This document shows, one piece after another, positions 1 to 11,938 of a DNA stretch of 64,000 nucleotides; position 1 is the stretch's first letter; each line of letters starts with the position of its first letter. Below the pieces are notes generated by a model. That model made no database searches. It was given only the letters and a program-made list of their open reading frames with translations, and was not told the origin of the DNA. The translations under genes and the position numbers were made by a program. This DNA is from Tipula vernalis (lineage: Eukaryota; Arthropoda; Insecta; Diptera; Tipulidae): assembly GCA_958295665.1 (NCBI GenBank), contig OY282558.1, forward strand, positions 66,762,789 through 66,826,788, given 5' to 3'.

Positions 1-231
1 TATTAACATTCGAATTAAAACAAAGTGTAGTTAGTATTCTGGCCTAGTTTCACGTTTGTGCATATTACACTTCAGCCAGAATCGGCCATAGAACATCCAA
101 CCTCTTCGAAAAATTACGAGTTTGATCAATTGTGGATGTTCTATGGCCGATTCTGTCTAAAGTGTGATATGCACAAACGTGAAACTAGGCCACAATACTA
201 ACCGCATTTTGTTTTAATTCGAATGTTAATA
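1..231. repeat. Foldback (long inverted-repeat) element
   Basis: Bases 1-100 and 131-231 are reverse complements of each other with scattered mismatches, around a loop of about 30 bases. The outer ends read ATTAACATTCGAATTAAAAC and its complement. The unit TGGATGTTCTATGGCCGATT from the right arm recurs at about 272-291, so the repeat is partly duplicated downstream. It probably belongs to a foldback or MITE family. The left edge is cut by the window, so the true end and any target duplication are not visible. Confidence 0.7.
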
Positions 232-324
232 AAAGGTGGGATTTCTGGAAATCGCCCATATAACTAATTGTGGATGTTCTATGGCCGATTCTGGCCAATA
301 TAAACTATTTTCAAGGTCAGTTTA

Positions 325-560
325 TGCAAACGCACAATTTTGCACAATCATCATCCTCCGAAAAATATGTTTTATTATTTCATCGGAATATATGGGATTT
401 CTGGTGTGATAATCACGTGCGAAATCCCATCCTATCTCCTAAAGTACGCTATGTACAAATGTTCTAATTACAGGCACAATATTGCACAATCCCAATGGTC
501 CGAATTATATATAGAGATCTTGGGTTTTCTAAAATGGGATTTCTGGTGTGATGTACACAA
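325..560. repeat. Two-copy diverged direct repeat
   Basis: Two related blocks of about 80 bases begin near 332 (GCACAATTTTGCACAATC) and 474 (GCACAATATTGCACAATC). Each ends in the same ATGGGATTTCTGGTGTGAT motif, at about 391 and 536. The open frames here are short and reflect the repeat, not a gene. Confidence 0.5.
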
Positions 561-2423
561 GGGTAAACATAATCGCAACTGCTTTCAATTAAAGATATTT
601 TTATTAGTTAAAACTATAAAATATTTAAAATAAGTCTTTTAAAATTTTAAGCAAAAATATGGAGGAAATTCATTTTCACATTTTGAGCAAATTTTAAGAA
701 TAGCAGATTTTTGTCACAATGTGCTTCAGATTAATTTATTATTGGGAAACTGAGCAAATTTGCGCTTCACATTTTAATTTTATTGAAATATTAAACTAAA
801 TATTATTTCAGACATTTTCTGAATTCTAAGAATTTCTTACGGCATAACCCTTGAACTGCAATTGCATAAAAAAATTTTAAAATTGAGCTATAAAGATTTT
901 AGCTATTAAACCATAAAACTTCCTTTATTATACAATAAATATTGAGCTACACTTTAACCATTTAAATTAAATCATATACGGTTTGTTTCGGTGGTTTATG
1001 CTAACATGAATTTGAGTCAAACAAGCTTCTCAAGCAACCTTTTTAGGTTAACAAGCCTCATTACTTGCTTTCTTTCGTTTTTTGCGTAAAAATTTGTCGA
1101 ACCATTAGAATCTTAATATTAGATAACGTACTTTTCTCTGGAACGTTTTCTACAAATTACGGCCATTAAAATTATAGTCAAAATGTTTGAAAACATCGGC
1201 CTGGCTCCGGAACTGTGGATCATTGTGAATTTTGGTTTTTTCCACAAATTAAAATCGTTTAAAATGTATAAGCTTTATTAATTATGATTAAATATATCGG
1301 GTTCTCGGATACGTCTGGGCGCCTAGTCGAATAAATAAGCAAAAAGTTCCTTAAGGCTGAAATTGTGGTTTTGAAGTAAATTTTTGAGCGAAGAGCGAAC
1401 ATATTTTCCCAGTTTACTTCACATTTTCCACTTCTTTAACGCAACGCGGCGACTCTAAATCTCTTTCTATGGCCGCAATTTTTACAAATAAAAAAGATTT
1501 TATAAAGAGCTTGTCGCACCGAGCGTAACGTCTTTAGTCATATTAATGGCCATTATCGAGATAAAACGAGAAGTCCAATACCTCGTTTTCTGGAAAAGAC
1601 TTTGAAGTATAAAAAAGTTTGTTTAAAGTTGAATAAATTACGCAGGCGAACCTCAAGGAAAAGATTGGTTAGATAGAGCACTTTTTATTTAGCGCTTATC
1701 GTTTTATTATTGGGATGGTGCGACACAAAGCACGAAAACTCTAAAACGACAAAAATTTCATTGCTTCCTCTTTTTTTCTCCACTTTTTAATGGTGTGGGT
1801 TTTCACATTTAAAACTACATTTTATAAAGACATTATGAAGGTGCGTGTATTGATTTGCCTCCTATTAGTGTCCGTTCATCTGTTATAAACAAAAATGTGA
1901 AAAAACATAATCAACATTTTCATTTTTGCCTTTTTTCTCCCCTTTAATGACGTCAATTTTCACAAGCAAAAATATTTATCTCATTAAATTTCGCTCATCA
2001 GTTATCGAGATACAACTAAAAACAAAGCACGGCACCCAAAATCGGCCAAAATCTCGCCAATTTTGGAGATATTACCAGCTCACAGCCATAATTGTCTACG
2101 CCATAATTTCGATTCAGCAATTCTCTTTTTCTTTATTTGGAGAAATTTGTGTTTTTTAATATTTTTTAGTTTCCAAGATATTACTGAAAAACTAAATTTT
2201 TGAACCTAAATGTCCACAACTTGGGTGCGTAGTAAAATATTTTTTTTACTTAAATCAAAAATTTCAGCCTAAAACAACTTTTTCTTCGGTTAGGCGACCA
2301 GTCTCCTGGACTAATAGCGAAATCCTCGAAGTAAATACTGGAAGTTAGTCTTAAACAATTTGTATTTCTTAAATTTCCAATAACTGAAAATTGCTTCTCA
2401 TTATGTTTCCAAGAACATGCGAT
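561..2423. other. No gene recognised
   Basis: AT-rich sequence with no frame resembling a known protein, no splice-consistent exon and no clear inverted repeat. The short open frame at 1926-2159 has no recognisable motif. Confidence 0.5.
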
Positions 2424-2426
2424 TAA

Positions 2427-3704
2427 AGGTGGATTTATATTATCGGCTCGTCTCAGCACAGTTCATACCAAAAAAATTTTGTTACATGCGTTTACTATGA
2501 GAGTATTTATATTAACAGTACGTTTCCGTGCAGCACAGTACAGCGCATATCGGATCATCCCAAAAGAATATTGTGAAAACAAATCGCAAACGAGAAGCTG
2601 CGAAAGAAAAACGAAATACATAATTCGAAATAATAAATATTTTTTCGTACTTTGTTGAGATGTTGCATTCATTACATTCACAATTACAGATATTATACGA
2701 TGTTGCAGAGATGTTGCATTTATTACATTCACATTTACAGATACGTATACTATATATTTATTTATTCGAAGGATAAGGAAAAAATACTAAATATTAATAA
2801 TATTATTATTGTATTTAACGTTCTACGTAATCCATCGTAGAATAGAATATTCGAATGCACACCGAAATAAATACGAACGCAATATATGAACTGAACCGAG
2901 CTGTTAATACCCAGTTGTACGATTGAGTGCTCCAACAGCGCAAATTTAGCGATCACCGTGATCGCTCAATTTGACCTCACCGTGAGCATCACTTTACACT
3001 ATATTTCGTCTAAAAAAATAACGAATACCGACGGAATATATAGTGCAGTAGTATTTGTAAACGGTTAGTTTAAGAAATTGGTTGATAGATGGTGCTGTTA
3101 TGTTGGTAAGGTAGATATAGTGTATAGTGAAGCTAACGTGAGGTCAAATTGAGCGATCACGATGATCGCTAAATTAGCGCTGTTGGAGCACTCAATCGTA
3201 TAACTTTTTTAATAAATTCTACTATTAATAAAATAAAATAAATTTAATTCAAGTTAAAGAATAATTCAAAATATTCAAAATATCTAAGACTAAAATAGGT
3301 ACTTACATAATTTGGATTTAATATTTAATATATTAATTAATAGTTTTTAAATGAATTATTTTTCTATTACACTGCACGTTAAAAATTTTCTTGTGCTTAC
3401 GTATATTTCACATCAAAGTAAAATCTAGAATGATAAAATACTTGGAAAACAAAAAAATGAAATAAGTAGATCGATCATTGGTTCCGCTAGTTGACATCAG
3501 GTGCCTAACCATTTATATTCATTCTCACACATTAAAAAAAACCGAATATTTTATTTATTAATTTTATACATCCGTCTCATGTTTTTATATGCCATCTCAT
3601 ACAAAAACTTCGGTCGATCATGCAAAGTACAACTGGGTATAAATTGTTGATGTATGAGACGAAGCATGAATGTGCTGAGCCGCGCCGATAGTATAAATCG
3701 ACCT
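2427..3704. mobile_element. Non-autonomous PIF/Harbinger-type DNA transposon
   Basis: The ends are inverted copies: the left starts AGGTGGATTTATATTATCGG and the right, reverse-complemented, starts AGGTCGATTTATACTATCGG. Similarity continues through a CTCAGCACA block. TAA flanks both sides (2424-2426 and 3705-3707), the 3-base TWA target duplication known for PIF/Harbinger. A further inverted pair lies inside (ATACCCAGTTGTAC near 2908 and its complement near 3629). No transposase frame is seen, so the 1,278-bp element would depend on enzyme made elsewhere. It carries a second element at 2920-3198. The superfamily call rests on TSD and TIR only. Confidence 0.65.
2920..3198. mobile_element. Nested MITE with TA target duplication
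   Basis: A 279-bp palindromic element inside the Harbinger-type element. Its arms of about 80 bases start CGATTGAGTGCTCCAACAGC and are flanked by TA on both sides (2918-2919, 3199-3200). Each arm holds its own small palindrome around GCGATCA-CGTGATCGC. TA duplication fits the Tc1/mariner superfamily. The core (about 3003-3118) has no coding potential. Confidence 0.7.
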
Positions 3705-3821
3705 TAAATCGGCTTTCAAATTAATGAAAGTGCTTGCATTTTGTTTTAAAAATAACGATTCAGTCCGAAGATTTATTCGAAAATAACAATATCTATGAAA
3801 AGCTATCAATACTACTCAAGA

Positions 3822-4541
3822 ATGGTGTATTTAACTGTACAAGAGAAAATTGAAATGATTCTGGTTTATGGAGAAGCTGGCCGGAGTCTTGATAATGCTG
3901 TCACTCTCTACGCTTCGCGTTTTCCGGATAGGATTCGGTCACGTGCGTCATTTCAACGTATTGTCAAACAATTTATTACTGATGAAAGTGTTCAACCGAA
4001 AAAAAGGACTCGTCCAGCAACAGTCACTGGAGAAAATAATCCGCACTGGCTTCGACAAGTTGAACATCAGCGTCCTTGGACTGTTAATATATGTTGGGGA
4101 ATAATTGGCAATAAACTTATCGGCCCACACATTATTGAAGGCAACTTGAATGGTCATATGTACCGAGATATTTTGGAAAATGAACTGCCAACATTATTTG
4201 AAGACTTGAGCTTAGAAGTGCGACGGAACATGTGGATTCAACATGATGGTTGTCCCACACACTATTCGTTGGTAGCACGTGCAATACTTGATCGTGATTT
4301 CAATAGTCGCTGGATCGGGAGAGAAGTTTCGGTAAATTGGCCTGCCAGATCACCAGATCTTACTTCGCCAGATTTCTTTTTACCAAGTTTACAAGCAAAA
4401 ACCAACAACACGTGAGAATATGATTGAAATGCTTGTGCTGAAATTCAAGCAGATACACTTCTCAGTTGTGTATAGTCATTTGAAATGCGGATTAATAAGT
4501 GCATTGAAGTCGAAGGCCATCATTTTGAGCACTTAATATAA
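3822..4541 (+). pseudogene. Broken IS630/Tc1-mariner-type transposase
   Basis: The frame opens with an N-terminal helix-turn-helix-like part (MVYLTVQEKIEMILVYGEAG), then jumps into the DDE domain: ENNPHW, RPWTVNICWG, the second catalytic Asp in WIQHDGCPTHY, and the third in ARSPDLTSPDFF. About 100 residues between the DNA-binding part and ENNPHW, which should hold the first catalytic Asp, are missing. Near 4385 the frame slips. The remaining C-terminus is readable in other frames (KPTTREN, then KCIEVEGHHFEHLI) to a TAA at 4539-4541. This transposon family is very common in arthropods. The copy is deleted, frameshifted and cannot act. An upstream ATG at 3795 adds nine residues; MVYLTVQ at 3822 looks like the natural start. 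Confidence 0.75.
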
Positions 4542-5165
4542 TTGAAAGAGGATGAGGCGACGGGACTCATGTAAATCAATCACCCTTTTCCCAGTTATTC
4601 GAAATTTGCAAAATGAATAAATTTTTTGACGACCAATATCGAGTATTTACAATGAAACCGTGGTAAGTTCTCAGTAGGAGAAATCGAAAAAAAATTGAAT
4701 ATCGTCAATTACAGTGCCATCTATCATGAATCGAAAAAAATATTTCAGTCAAATCCTACTTAGTTAGGGGTTCATATTTTAGTTTCAAGGCTACCCCGCC
4801 CCACCTAGAAGGAGGATGGGGGGGGTACTAATTTTAACACTAATGTATTTCCCCCCACGGAATAATTAAATTTTGATCATTAACATTTTTTTTGTAGAGT
4901 GCTTATTTTCCGATATATTTGAGTGTATTAGGCCCTGGAAAAAAATCACCCAGTATATCAAGGTCATATTAGTTTTTATGTTTTTGTTAACCTTGAAAGT
5001 TAATTATGGTTTCGTGGAGATGATGTTGTTGAAGATAATGTCTAGGACTCGGTGCAGCTTTCAATGGACAACACTAATTGTTCCGATGATAAACGATATT
5101 TAGCAGATAGAGGGCGAGATTCTTGAGGGACTAGTGAGATCCATTAAAGTGTGTATTGGAACTGG
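4542..5165. other. No gene recognised; G-rich tract
   Basis: No recognisable frame. A short G-rich run (about 4808-4830, including eight G in a row) and C runs near 4790 and 4850 stand out in otherwise AT-rich DNA. Confidence 0.4.
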
Positions 5166-5169
5166 CTAG

Positions 5170-5310
5170 TTTTACTAAACATTTATTCCGATTATGGTGG
5201 CTGAAGCTGCTTTCTCGTCTGGACAAAAAGTAAACTCTGACAACAGTCTCTGGTTTAAACAAAGAATTGTGCCCATTATATTTTACCATTTGGAGATCCC
5301 TTTTAATGAA
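5170..5310 (+). pseudogene. Possible hAT transposase C-terminal relic
   Basis: One frame starting at the ATG at 5193 reads VAEAAFSSGQKVNSDNSLW. This resembles the hAT C-terminal dimerisation motif, in which a Ser/Glu-Ala-Phe-Ser-Ser/Thr-Gly block is followed by a Ser-Asp a few residues on. Nothing recognisable precedes it, and stops lie on both sides. This is a motif-level resemblance only; chance similarity is possible. Confidence 0.3.
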
Positions 5311-6296
5311 GTTCCACGTTAACAGGTATTTTTCGATCAAATTAGGAAACGACTACATTCAATTTTTGTGAGAACAACGCGTTATATGAAATTTTTTCTA
5401 GTTTTTCACACAACTTTTTTCATTTCCTGTTCCAATTCACGATTTTTTTTACTTCCTATGTACTTTAGAGTTCGTATTGTTGAACTTAAATCCGACCCAA
5501 CTAATTCAGATGCTGCGGCTGTCGACCAGCTGCACCCTTTTCCACGCTTGTAGTAATCCAAATTCGTAGAGCTAAGAGCTGTAATTAAAGCCACCAACTC
5601 TAATATCAGACAATTTCAATTCGAATAGAATATATCTACGATCTGCAGTTATCTGGGTGACGAACATTGTGACTGCGATTTGAAAATTATCCAGATTAGA
5701 TAAGGAGTACTATTCATGTAGGATGAACTTGCTCGAGCGACTGATGGGAATTCAGTGTTAAAAACTTACTTTAAGCTATCTAAAGCAGCCCAGCTAAACA
5801 TCTAAGAAAAGTAAAGAGGGATTTGGGAGAAAAGTAACCTGAAAGGGCCACCAGAAAAAGTTTTTGAAATTAATGATTTATGGCATGTAAACAATTTTAT
5901 TTTCCATATCATATGTAATTAAAATGTCGAACCGTCTTGGAAAGGTCTTAAACAGAAATAGTGTCAAACGTGAAACAAGACAAAATTTGTGTCACTGAAA
6001 AATTAACAAACAAAAAAAAATCTCCAACTTGATCTCGTCATAATGTTTACATCGAGCTATTTCTGTTAAAAACTCAAGAAGTCTGGGATAATTTGGAGCT
6101 TACTTTTGAAGACAAAAGTCTGATATGAAAAATGGGATTATTCGGGACATTAACTACAACAAAACCTGAAAAAAGGTAATTCAGGGGTAATTGGTTATTC
6201 TAATTCGGATTGGGCCACTTAGATAGGTTTTCAAGAAAGATCCATGTCTTGGATTACCAAAAGATAGCCAACGTGTACTCATTCCATAAAGTATGT
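5311..6296. other. No gene recognised
   Basis: Short overlapping frames on both strands at 5368-5597 have ordinary composition but match nothing I recognise. Confidence 0.4.
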
Positions 6297-6703
6297 GAAG
6301 TTAGACCAGGCTTTCATCCCAGAAAAAAAAAATTATCTGGCAACACTAACATTACAACGTTATCCCAACCCCACATTATTCTATATGAAATAATTATATG
6401 GGAAATTTTTTTAAATACTAAATTTTAAAGAAAATGGCCTTAAGGTTAAAATAGTACCGTGATTTGGAGGGGATATCTCTTTTCCACTATATTTTAAAGA
6501 AATATAGCGCCAATCTCAACATGCAAATCACCTTAATATAATTAATGGAGTTAGATAATGCAATGGAAATTGAATGGCTAACTTATAGGCCCTTTTCTTT
6601 AAAATTTAGGATTTTCTTCTATAATTTCCTGTATAACGTTGAAATTTTAGTGTTGTCTGATGATTTTTTTCTTCTGGGATGAAAGTCTGGACTAACTTCT
6701 CAT
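6297..6703. repeat. Inverted-repeat element (MITE-like), about 407 bp
   Basis: Arms of about 60 bases at 6297-6360 and 6639-6703 are reverse complements with some mismatches. The shared core is CTTTCATCCCAGAA, followed by a poly-A tract and a CAACACTAA block. The centre is AT-rich and non-coding. No target duplication could be fixed, so the superfamily is unknown. Confidence 0.55.
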
Positions 6704-8940
6704 CGGTTTTCCACAACAGAGACAGAGCATATGGTACTCTCAGCTGCAACAAAAGAAACATTAGGCTTCTAATATTTTATACGACAACATAGGAGTGCTG
6801 TAAATCTAGCGTCAATTAATGGTTATTAAGCTAAGACAGAGTTCATCGATGTTTGTCATCACTTTTTTGATGCTTTACCTTCACTAATTAAAGAATGGGA
6901 AATTCAGTTGGTTATATAAGTCAGCAGCACTATAAGTCGTAAAATAAATCGAATATGAACAAAGGGAGAAAGCATTATATATGCATCCTACAGGAAGCAA
7001 CGAGTGAATGTGTGTGAATATTTTAGAGAAGAATAATAAAAGGCGAGTTAGTTGTATCGTCAGAGTTTCGATATTCACAGTCGCGCACGTAACCAGCTCC
7101 CTATGTACATATATATGTATGTATGTTGTAAATCAGTAAAATTAATTTTGTTAAGCTGTATCGAACCAAACCTGCACTTAAAACATAAAACCGTTTACCG
7201 TCATTGTTTGTTAGTTAATAAAGAGATAAAAAGTTTTAAAGAACGCAAGCAGAACCCATTAGATGCGTATCCTGAATCCGAATATAATCATCCTTTGTAA
7301 GTAATCAGATTGAAATTTAGATTGTTAAAAAGGGATAAAAAAAAATTTTTGATAATACGAAAATTCGCATTCCAATCAAAATCAAAAGATAAGTTTTGTA
7401 AAAAATGTCAATTGTTTGGTCTGAATTGATCCTTACAAGAAAGGTTTGGTTGTTATAAGATTAGGGCAAAATCAAAAAGGACATGTTTTTGTGAAAACAT
7501 ATTTTTGGTACAAGCACACGTCGTATACAAACATATAAAGACAAAACAAAATAAAAACAAGTATCCTTTTGATAAAAGTCCACCAAAAAAAAAATAAAGT
7601 CCTCAAAATATCCTTGCAATAGACTAGATATCGCCTTCAAAAAAAAAAACATCGATTTTATACATGAGTCAACAAACTATTGCTACGAAAACTCTGTAGG
7701 TAGCTGGCACAGGCAAACGGAGGTAAATAATCAGTTCTACGAATTTTATGCCCTGAATTGTAATTAACGTAAATTATACTCCTAATATACTTTATATGAA
7801 CGGCTAGAGACTCATTATACAATAAAAGCAGACTTTATTGTTTAGGTGGAAATAATTGGAAGTGAAAAGGTTTTCCAATAATCAGATTTTGTACACAAAA
7901 CAAACCAATATTTAACTACATTTTTTATTAAATTGAATTATTTTATCTACGCTATTATGTATGGTATGTACAGTGTCATTATAGCGAGTCAAGGAATTAC
8001 GATATAAAGACTTTATAATGGGAAAATATTAATTTTGCTTATTACCGGCAAAACAATTTTTGTGTTTTGTACGTAGCACGTACATTCCCTAAATAAGAAA
8101 TTTTAATTGTGATTATCGGAAATTTAATTTCCCTTTATATGATGTCCCCCCTCCCCACTCCCCATCATAGGAAATAACTTTTTGGAATCGACAATTATTT
8201 ATTGTGTTTCCCCATAAAAAATACAAAGTTGTCGGATGTTAATTAAAATATGAGATTTATAAAATGTACAAAAAATTTATTAAGCATTTTGGGATTTTAA
8301 GGTTATTCAATTATAAAGACTTATGCTTTAATCGGTACGTCTTTGTGACCTCAGCTGCGTATATGGAACGTGCAAAATATTCATTGACTACCATTAATAA
8401 TTTATAGTATGGATTGGACAAAATGAATGTCAGGAAATCATAGTTTGACTCCCCGATTATCCGAGAAAACTCTAATTTGTAGAACTAAGCGAGAACGAAG
8501 GGTAAAAAATAAATTTCAACTAGTGCAACATTTTCATTCATTTAGAACTTGGTCAATAAAATGAGTCTTTTAGTACAGTTTAGTATGAATTTTTCAGGCT
8601 CTTAGAAATTGTATTAGTAATTTATTTTCTCTAATTTGAATTAATCGTGCTTTGTTCATCTGTACAACCTTGATTCTACTACAACCACAGCTAAAAATTA
8701 CTTTGTTGAACGTGTTAACAGTTTCGGCAGCCACAGTTGGTCCGGTGTATCAAGCATTTTTTTCCATATGCCACGCCACTGTGTCTGTGAAGTCTCTGAT
8801 GCACGGTAATGTCATGCAATTTTATCTCCCTATAGGCCATTGATGCACCTTATTATCAATCTTATTCTCTGTCAAAGGATATAAAACGTCAACAAAACCT
8901 CAACACTACTAGTACTAGTAGTACTGTGTGGAATAAACTT
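6704..8940. other. No gene recognised
   Basis: AT-rich non-coding sequence. A C-rich tract at about 8146-8166 is the only compositional outlier. The small frames here carry no recognisable domain. Confidence 0.4.
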
Positions 8941-8943
8941 TCC

Positions 8944-9535
8944 GACTGTGTCAAGGAACCCCAAATATTTGATGGAGCGTAGAGAGTATACTAAAAGACT
9001 ACGAAATTTTAAAAGGAAAACTGAAGAAACAGCAATTTTACAAAACATCCCCCAGAAAATAAGAGGGACCGTAGACGCAGCGCTCATCTCCTATAACTTC
9101 AATAAAAATCTGCCTATCATTACATTATGCCATTACACGAGCAATTCACCTCAAAGAAGTAAAAGCATCGACGAGTTCTACGCCAATGTTAACGACCAAT
9201 TATTACTAATAATCAACCAAGTGAAAACCGAAATGTACAATACGGATACTACGTACTAAGATAGTTTTCATAAGAGGCTTAACGGGTGACATATCCAAAA
9301 TGCTCACCATAAAAAGACTTTTAAGCCTACCGGAAGCCTATTCATCATATCTGGAGATCCAAAATCTGCTTCCAAGATTATCCCTACAACAGAGGAATAC
9401 GGGATATAACATTCAGCAACGACAAGACCAGAGACTACCAGCGAGGCCATTCCAACCCAAGCCACCAATACCAACGGAAGTATACGAGTCAATGAAAACA
9501 AGAAAAGTAGATTATATGAATCGACAGATGTAAAC
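8944..9535 (+). pseudogene. Fossil gypsy-type gag
   Basis: Two frames hold the diagnostic pieces. One reads IPQKIRGTVDAALISYNF and SIDEFYANVNDQLLLIINQ (8948-9259). The other starts MLTIKRLLSLPEAYSSYLEI (9300-9533) and ends in a Gln/Arg/Pro-rich tail. This order matches the capsid region and basic tail of Ty3/gypsy Gag polyproteins from insects. The break near 9260 is a frameshift. No CCHC zinc knuckle is seen. It sits directly upstream of matching pol debris on the same strand. Confidence 0.55.
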
Positions 9536-10745
9536 CTAAATCCACATAAACAACAAAGAATATTTCATTTGATAGAGCAGAATGAAGGAGACTCATATGA
9601 AGAATATATCGAAAATTATAGTGAGGTAAAATACGAATTGGAGGCAGAAGACAATTTCGAGGTAAATTTTACGAAAGAGGTCTCTAAAGCATACCTTTCC
9701 TAGAATAAAAATAGCAAGACATTTATTATAAAAATTAACATGGAGTGATATACAGATCAAACAAAAAATAACTGCACAAATATTCAAAAAGTTCGATAAT
9801 AATACTGCAACGGGTTTGTTTGTTCTGCCAGGACTAAGCACCTTTGACGAGATAATCGGTGATGATACTCTAAAAACGATAGAGGCTATCTCACCAGGCA
9901 TCAAAATTCTATTGAAAGCAAAAATATCACGCCAAGTCAATAATATTGAAATTAGGGAACACCATTTAGAAGAAAACTTTAGAATTCAACTAAGAAAAAT
10001 AATCAACAATTTTCTACCAATTTCCGGTCCAATGGAAAGGAAACAAATTATCGACACAAATGTACGAGCAGAAATTAAAACGACAACTGAGGAACCAATT
10101 TACACAAAGAAGTACCCATACCCAATCAACATGAAAACAGAAGTTGACAGATTAAAACACTTCTCAATGATGGCATTATAAGACATTTAATTCACCAATT
10201 TGGGTTGCAATACCATATGGTGATTAATTTCAAAATTTATCCAATACAAATACAATCACCAAGTCTTGGTTATTTCAAATATTTTACCATGACAGACATC
10301 AAAATGAAGGTAAATGATATTCCAAAAACAGCATTTTCTACAATGAACGGAAAATATGAATTCACAAGGTTACCGTTTGGCCTAAAAAACACACCGGCGA
10401 TCTTCCATAGGATGATTAACGATATATTAAAGGAATATATAGGAAAAATCTGCAACGTATATACATTGAAGAACTTATTGTGTTGCGGGGAAAATCAAAA
10501 GGGGAACGACTAAGTAATGTCAACAAAATATTCAATAAATAATCAGAAGCCAACCCTGGATAAAACCGAATTTTTAAAAGAGCAAACAGAATTTTTGGGC
10601 TACATTATAACAAATTCTGTCAAACCACCAAAAAATCTCAAGGATTTAAAAGGATTTCTCAGATTAACATCGTAGTACAGGCGTTTTATCCAAGATTTTG
10701 CAAAAATCGCAAAAAATGCTCATTTTTAAATATATACAAGGAAAA
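9536..10745 (+). pseudogene. Fossil gypsy-type pol (protease-RT)
   Basis: After a decayed stretch, the protease/RT linker appears as LPGLSTFDEIIGDDTLK (9816 on). The RT follows as KTAFSTMNGKYEFTRLPFG and LKNTPAIFHRMINDILKEYIG (10205-10513). The frame is lost where the catalytic YxDD box should be: only NVYTLKNLL is read, so the box is gone. Later pieces (KTEFLKEQTEFLGYI, FYPRFCKNR) continue the thumb/connection region to about 10745 in shifting frames. RNase H and integrase are absent. No LTRs were found on either side, so this is an old, end-eroded copy, distinct from the two errantiviruses here. Confidence 0.7.
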
Positions 10746-11099
10746 TAGCTCACATCGAAAAATGCACACATAGAATAAACCCTACATGAAAAGAGCGCAC
10801 ACAAGCGAGAGAGATGCATTATATGTATCTTCGCTGTCGATATCTGTTAACAAATAGTAATTCGAAAAGTATTCATCCGATTTTCATGAAACATGAAAGA
10901 CAGACTAATAGACCTTGATCAAATAAGAAAAACAAGGTATGGCTAAGATCTCTAGGTGGTCGAATTCCAAAGTTATAGATGCCTAAAAATTCACTTCATA
11001 ACACAATCACGTAAAAAACTAAAACAATAAAAGTCACAGAATACTAGATACTTTCAAAATTTTATTTTGCTTATGAAATGATGAAAACACGACGAAACA
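10746..11099. other. No gene recognised
   Basis: Decayed sequence between the gypsy fossil and the minisatellite. There are a few CACAC and GAGAGAG motifs and no usable frame. Confidence 0.4.
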
Positions 11100-11107
11100 A
11101 GATAAAG

Positions 11108-11272
11108 TACAAAACGACATATTTCAAAACGCGATATGATACAAAACGCGATATGGTACAAAACGCGATATTTCAAAACGCGATATGGTACAAAAGGAAA
11201 TATGGTACAAAATGCGATATATAAAAATGCGTTATGGTACAAAACGCGGTATTTCAAAACGCGATATTTTAA
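11108..11272. repeat. CpG-containing minisatellite, 15/17-base unit
   Basis: About ten head-to-tail units alternate between a 17-base type (AAAACGCGATATGGTAC) and a 15-base type (AAAACGCGATATTTC). They carry single-base changes and grade into AAAATGCGATAT at one edge. The minus-strand frame of 80 residues and the plus-strand frame across this block are by-products of the repeat. CGCG is unusual against the AT-rich surroundings. Confidence 0.85.
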
Positions 11273-11336
11273 AATTATTACATAATCTTCCTTCATTTAA
11301 TAACATTTTCCTTCATCTTTATGATAAAGTTGAACA

Positions 11337-11548
11337 TGAAGGTGCCTTCACAGAGCGAGATTATAATCTGAGATTTTTGTTTTTTCTTGTTATGTTGGTA
11401 TGAATTGGATTATTTGCTCATAAGATAAAAAAAATGTAACTTGAGTTGGCCAAAAAAGGGCGTTTACATTTGAAAATTAAGCAATTTAATTGGTAGAAAA
11501 GTGGGATAAGAAATCTCAGATTATAATCTCGCTCTGTGAAGGCACCTT
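11337..11548. repeat. Short inverted-repeat element (MITE-like), 212 bp
   Basis: Arms of about 40 bases, starting AAGGTGCCTTCACAGAGCGA on the left and its complement on the right, match almost perfectly. The core of about 130 bases is non-coding. No convincing target duplication is visible. The high arm identity suggests recent origin. Confidence 0.7.
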
Positions 11549-11714
11549 GAAAGAAGAGCGTGAAATAAAAAACAAAACCCAAATTTTTCAAGAAATTGGG
11601 TATTACTATAACTAATCTTAAATGATTTGAATGTTTAAACTTACATTCAAATATTTTTAATTATGCACTTTTTATTGTAAAGATTTATGTAGAATTAGTT
11701 GTATTAAAGAATCT

Positions 11715-11915
11715 AATCTTGTCTGGCTTAGAGGCCAAAATCAACCCTTACTCCATCTCTACTGCGACTTTTCGAACCACACTTATAACGTATTGGTGAA
11801 AGTCCTTTTTATGTCTACCGAAACATTTTCCAATTAATTAATTATTATTGGTCGGCGGTGAGAATCGAAGTCGGGACAGCGGTCTGGCATGAAACTTTCT
11901 TAACCAATGTTCTAC
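11715..11915 (-). repeat. tRNA-derived SINE-like sequence
   Basis: On the minus strand a box A-like TTGGTTAAGAAAG (about 11896-11908) is followed roughly 35 bases later by a box B-like GACTTCGATTCTC (about 11861-11873). This is the spacing of an internal RNA polymerase III promoter in a tRNA. No acceptor stem closes, so it is not a functional tRNA. A tRNA-unrelated body of roughly 130 bases appears to follow toward 11715. The downstream limit is uncertain. Confidence 0.45.
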
Positions 11916-11938
11916 ATATATAGTATAGTCTATTCATC

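Noticed and set aside
4805..4832. G-quadruplex candidate
   Set aside because: Only one long G run with few supporting G tracts; not enough for a confident call.
11108..11272. Regular spaced repeats suggesting a CRISPR array
   Set aside because: Units are directly adjacent with no unique spacers, and the sequence is eukaryotic; it is a minisatellite.
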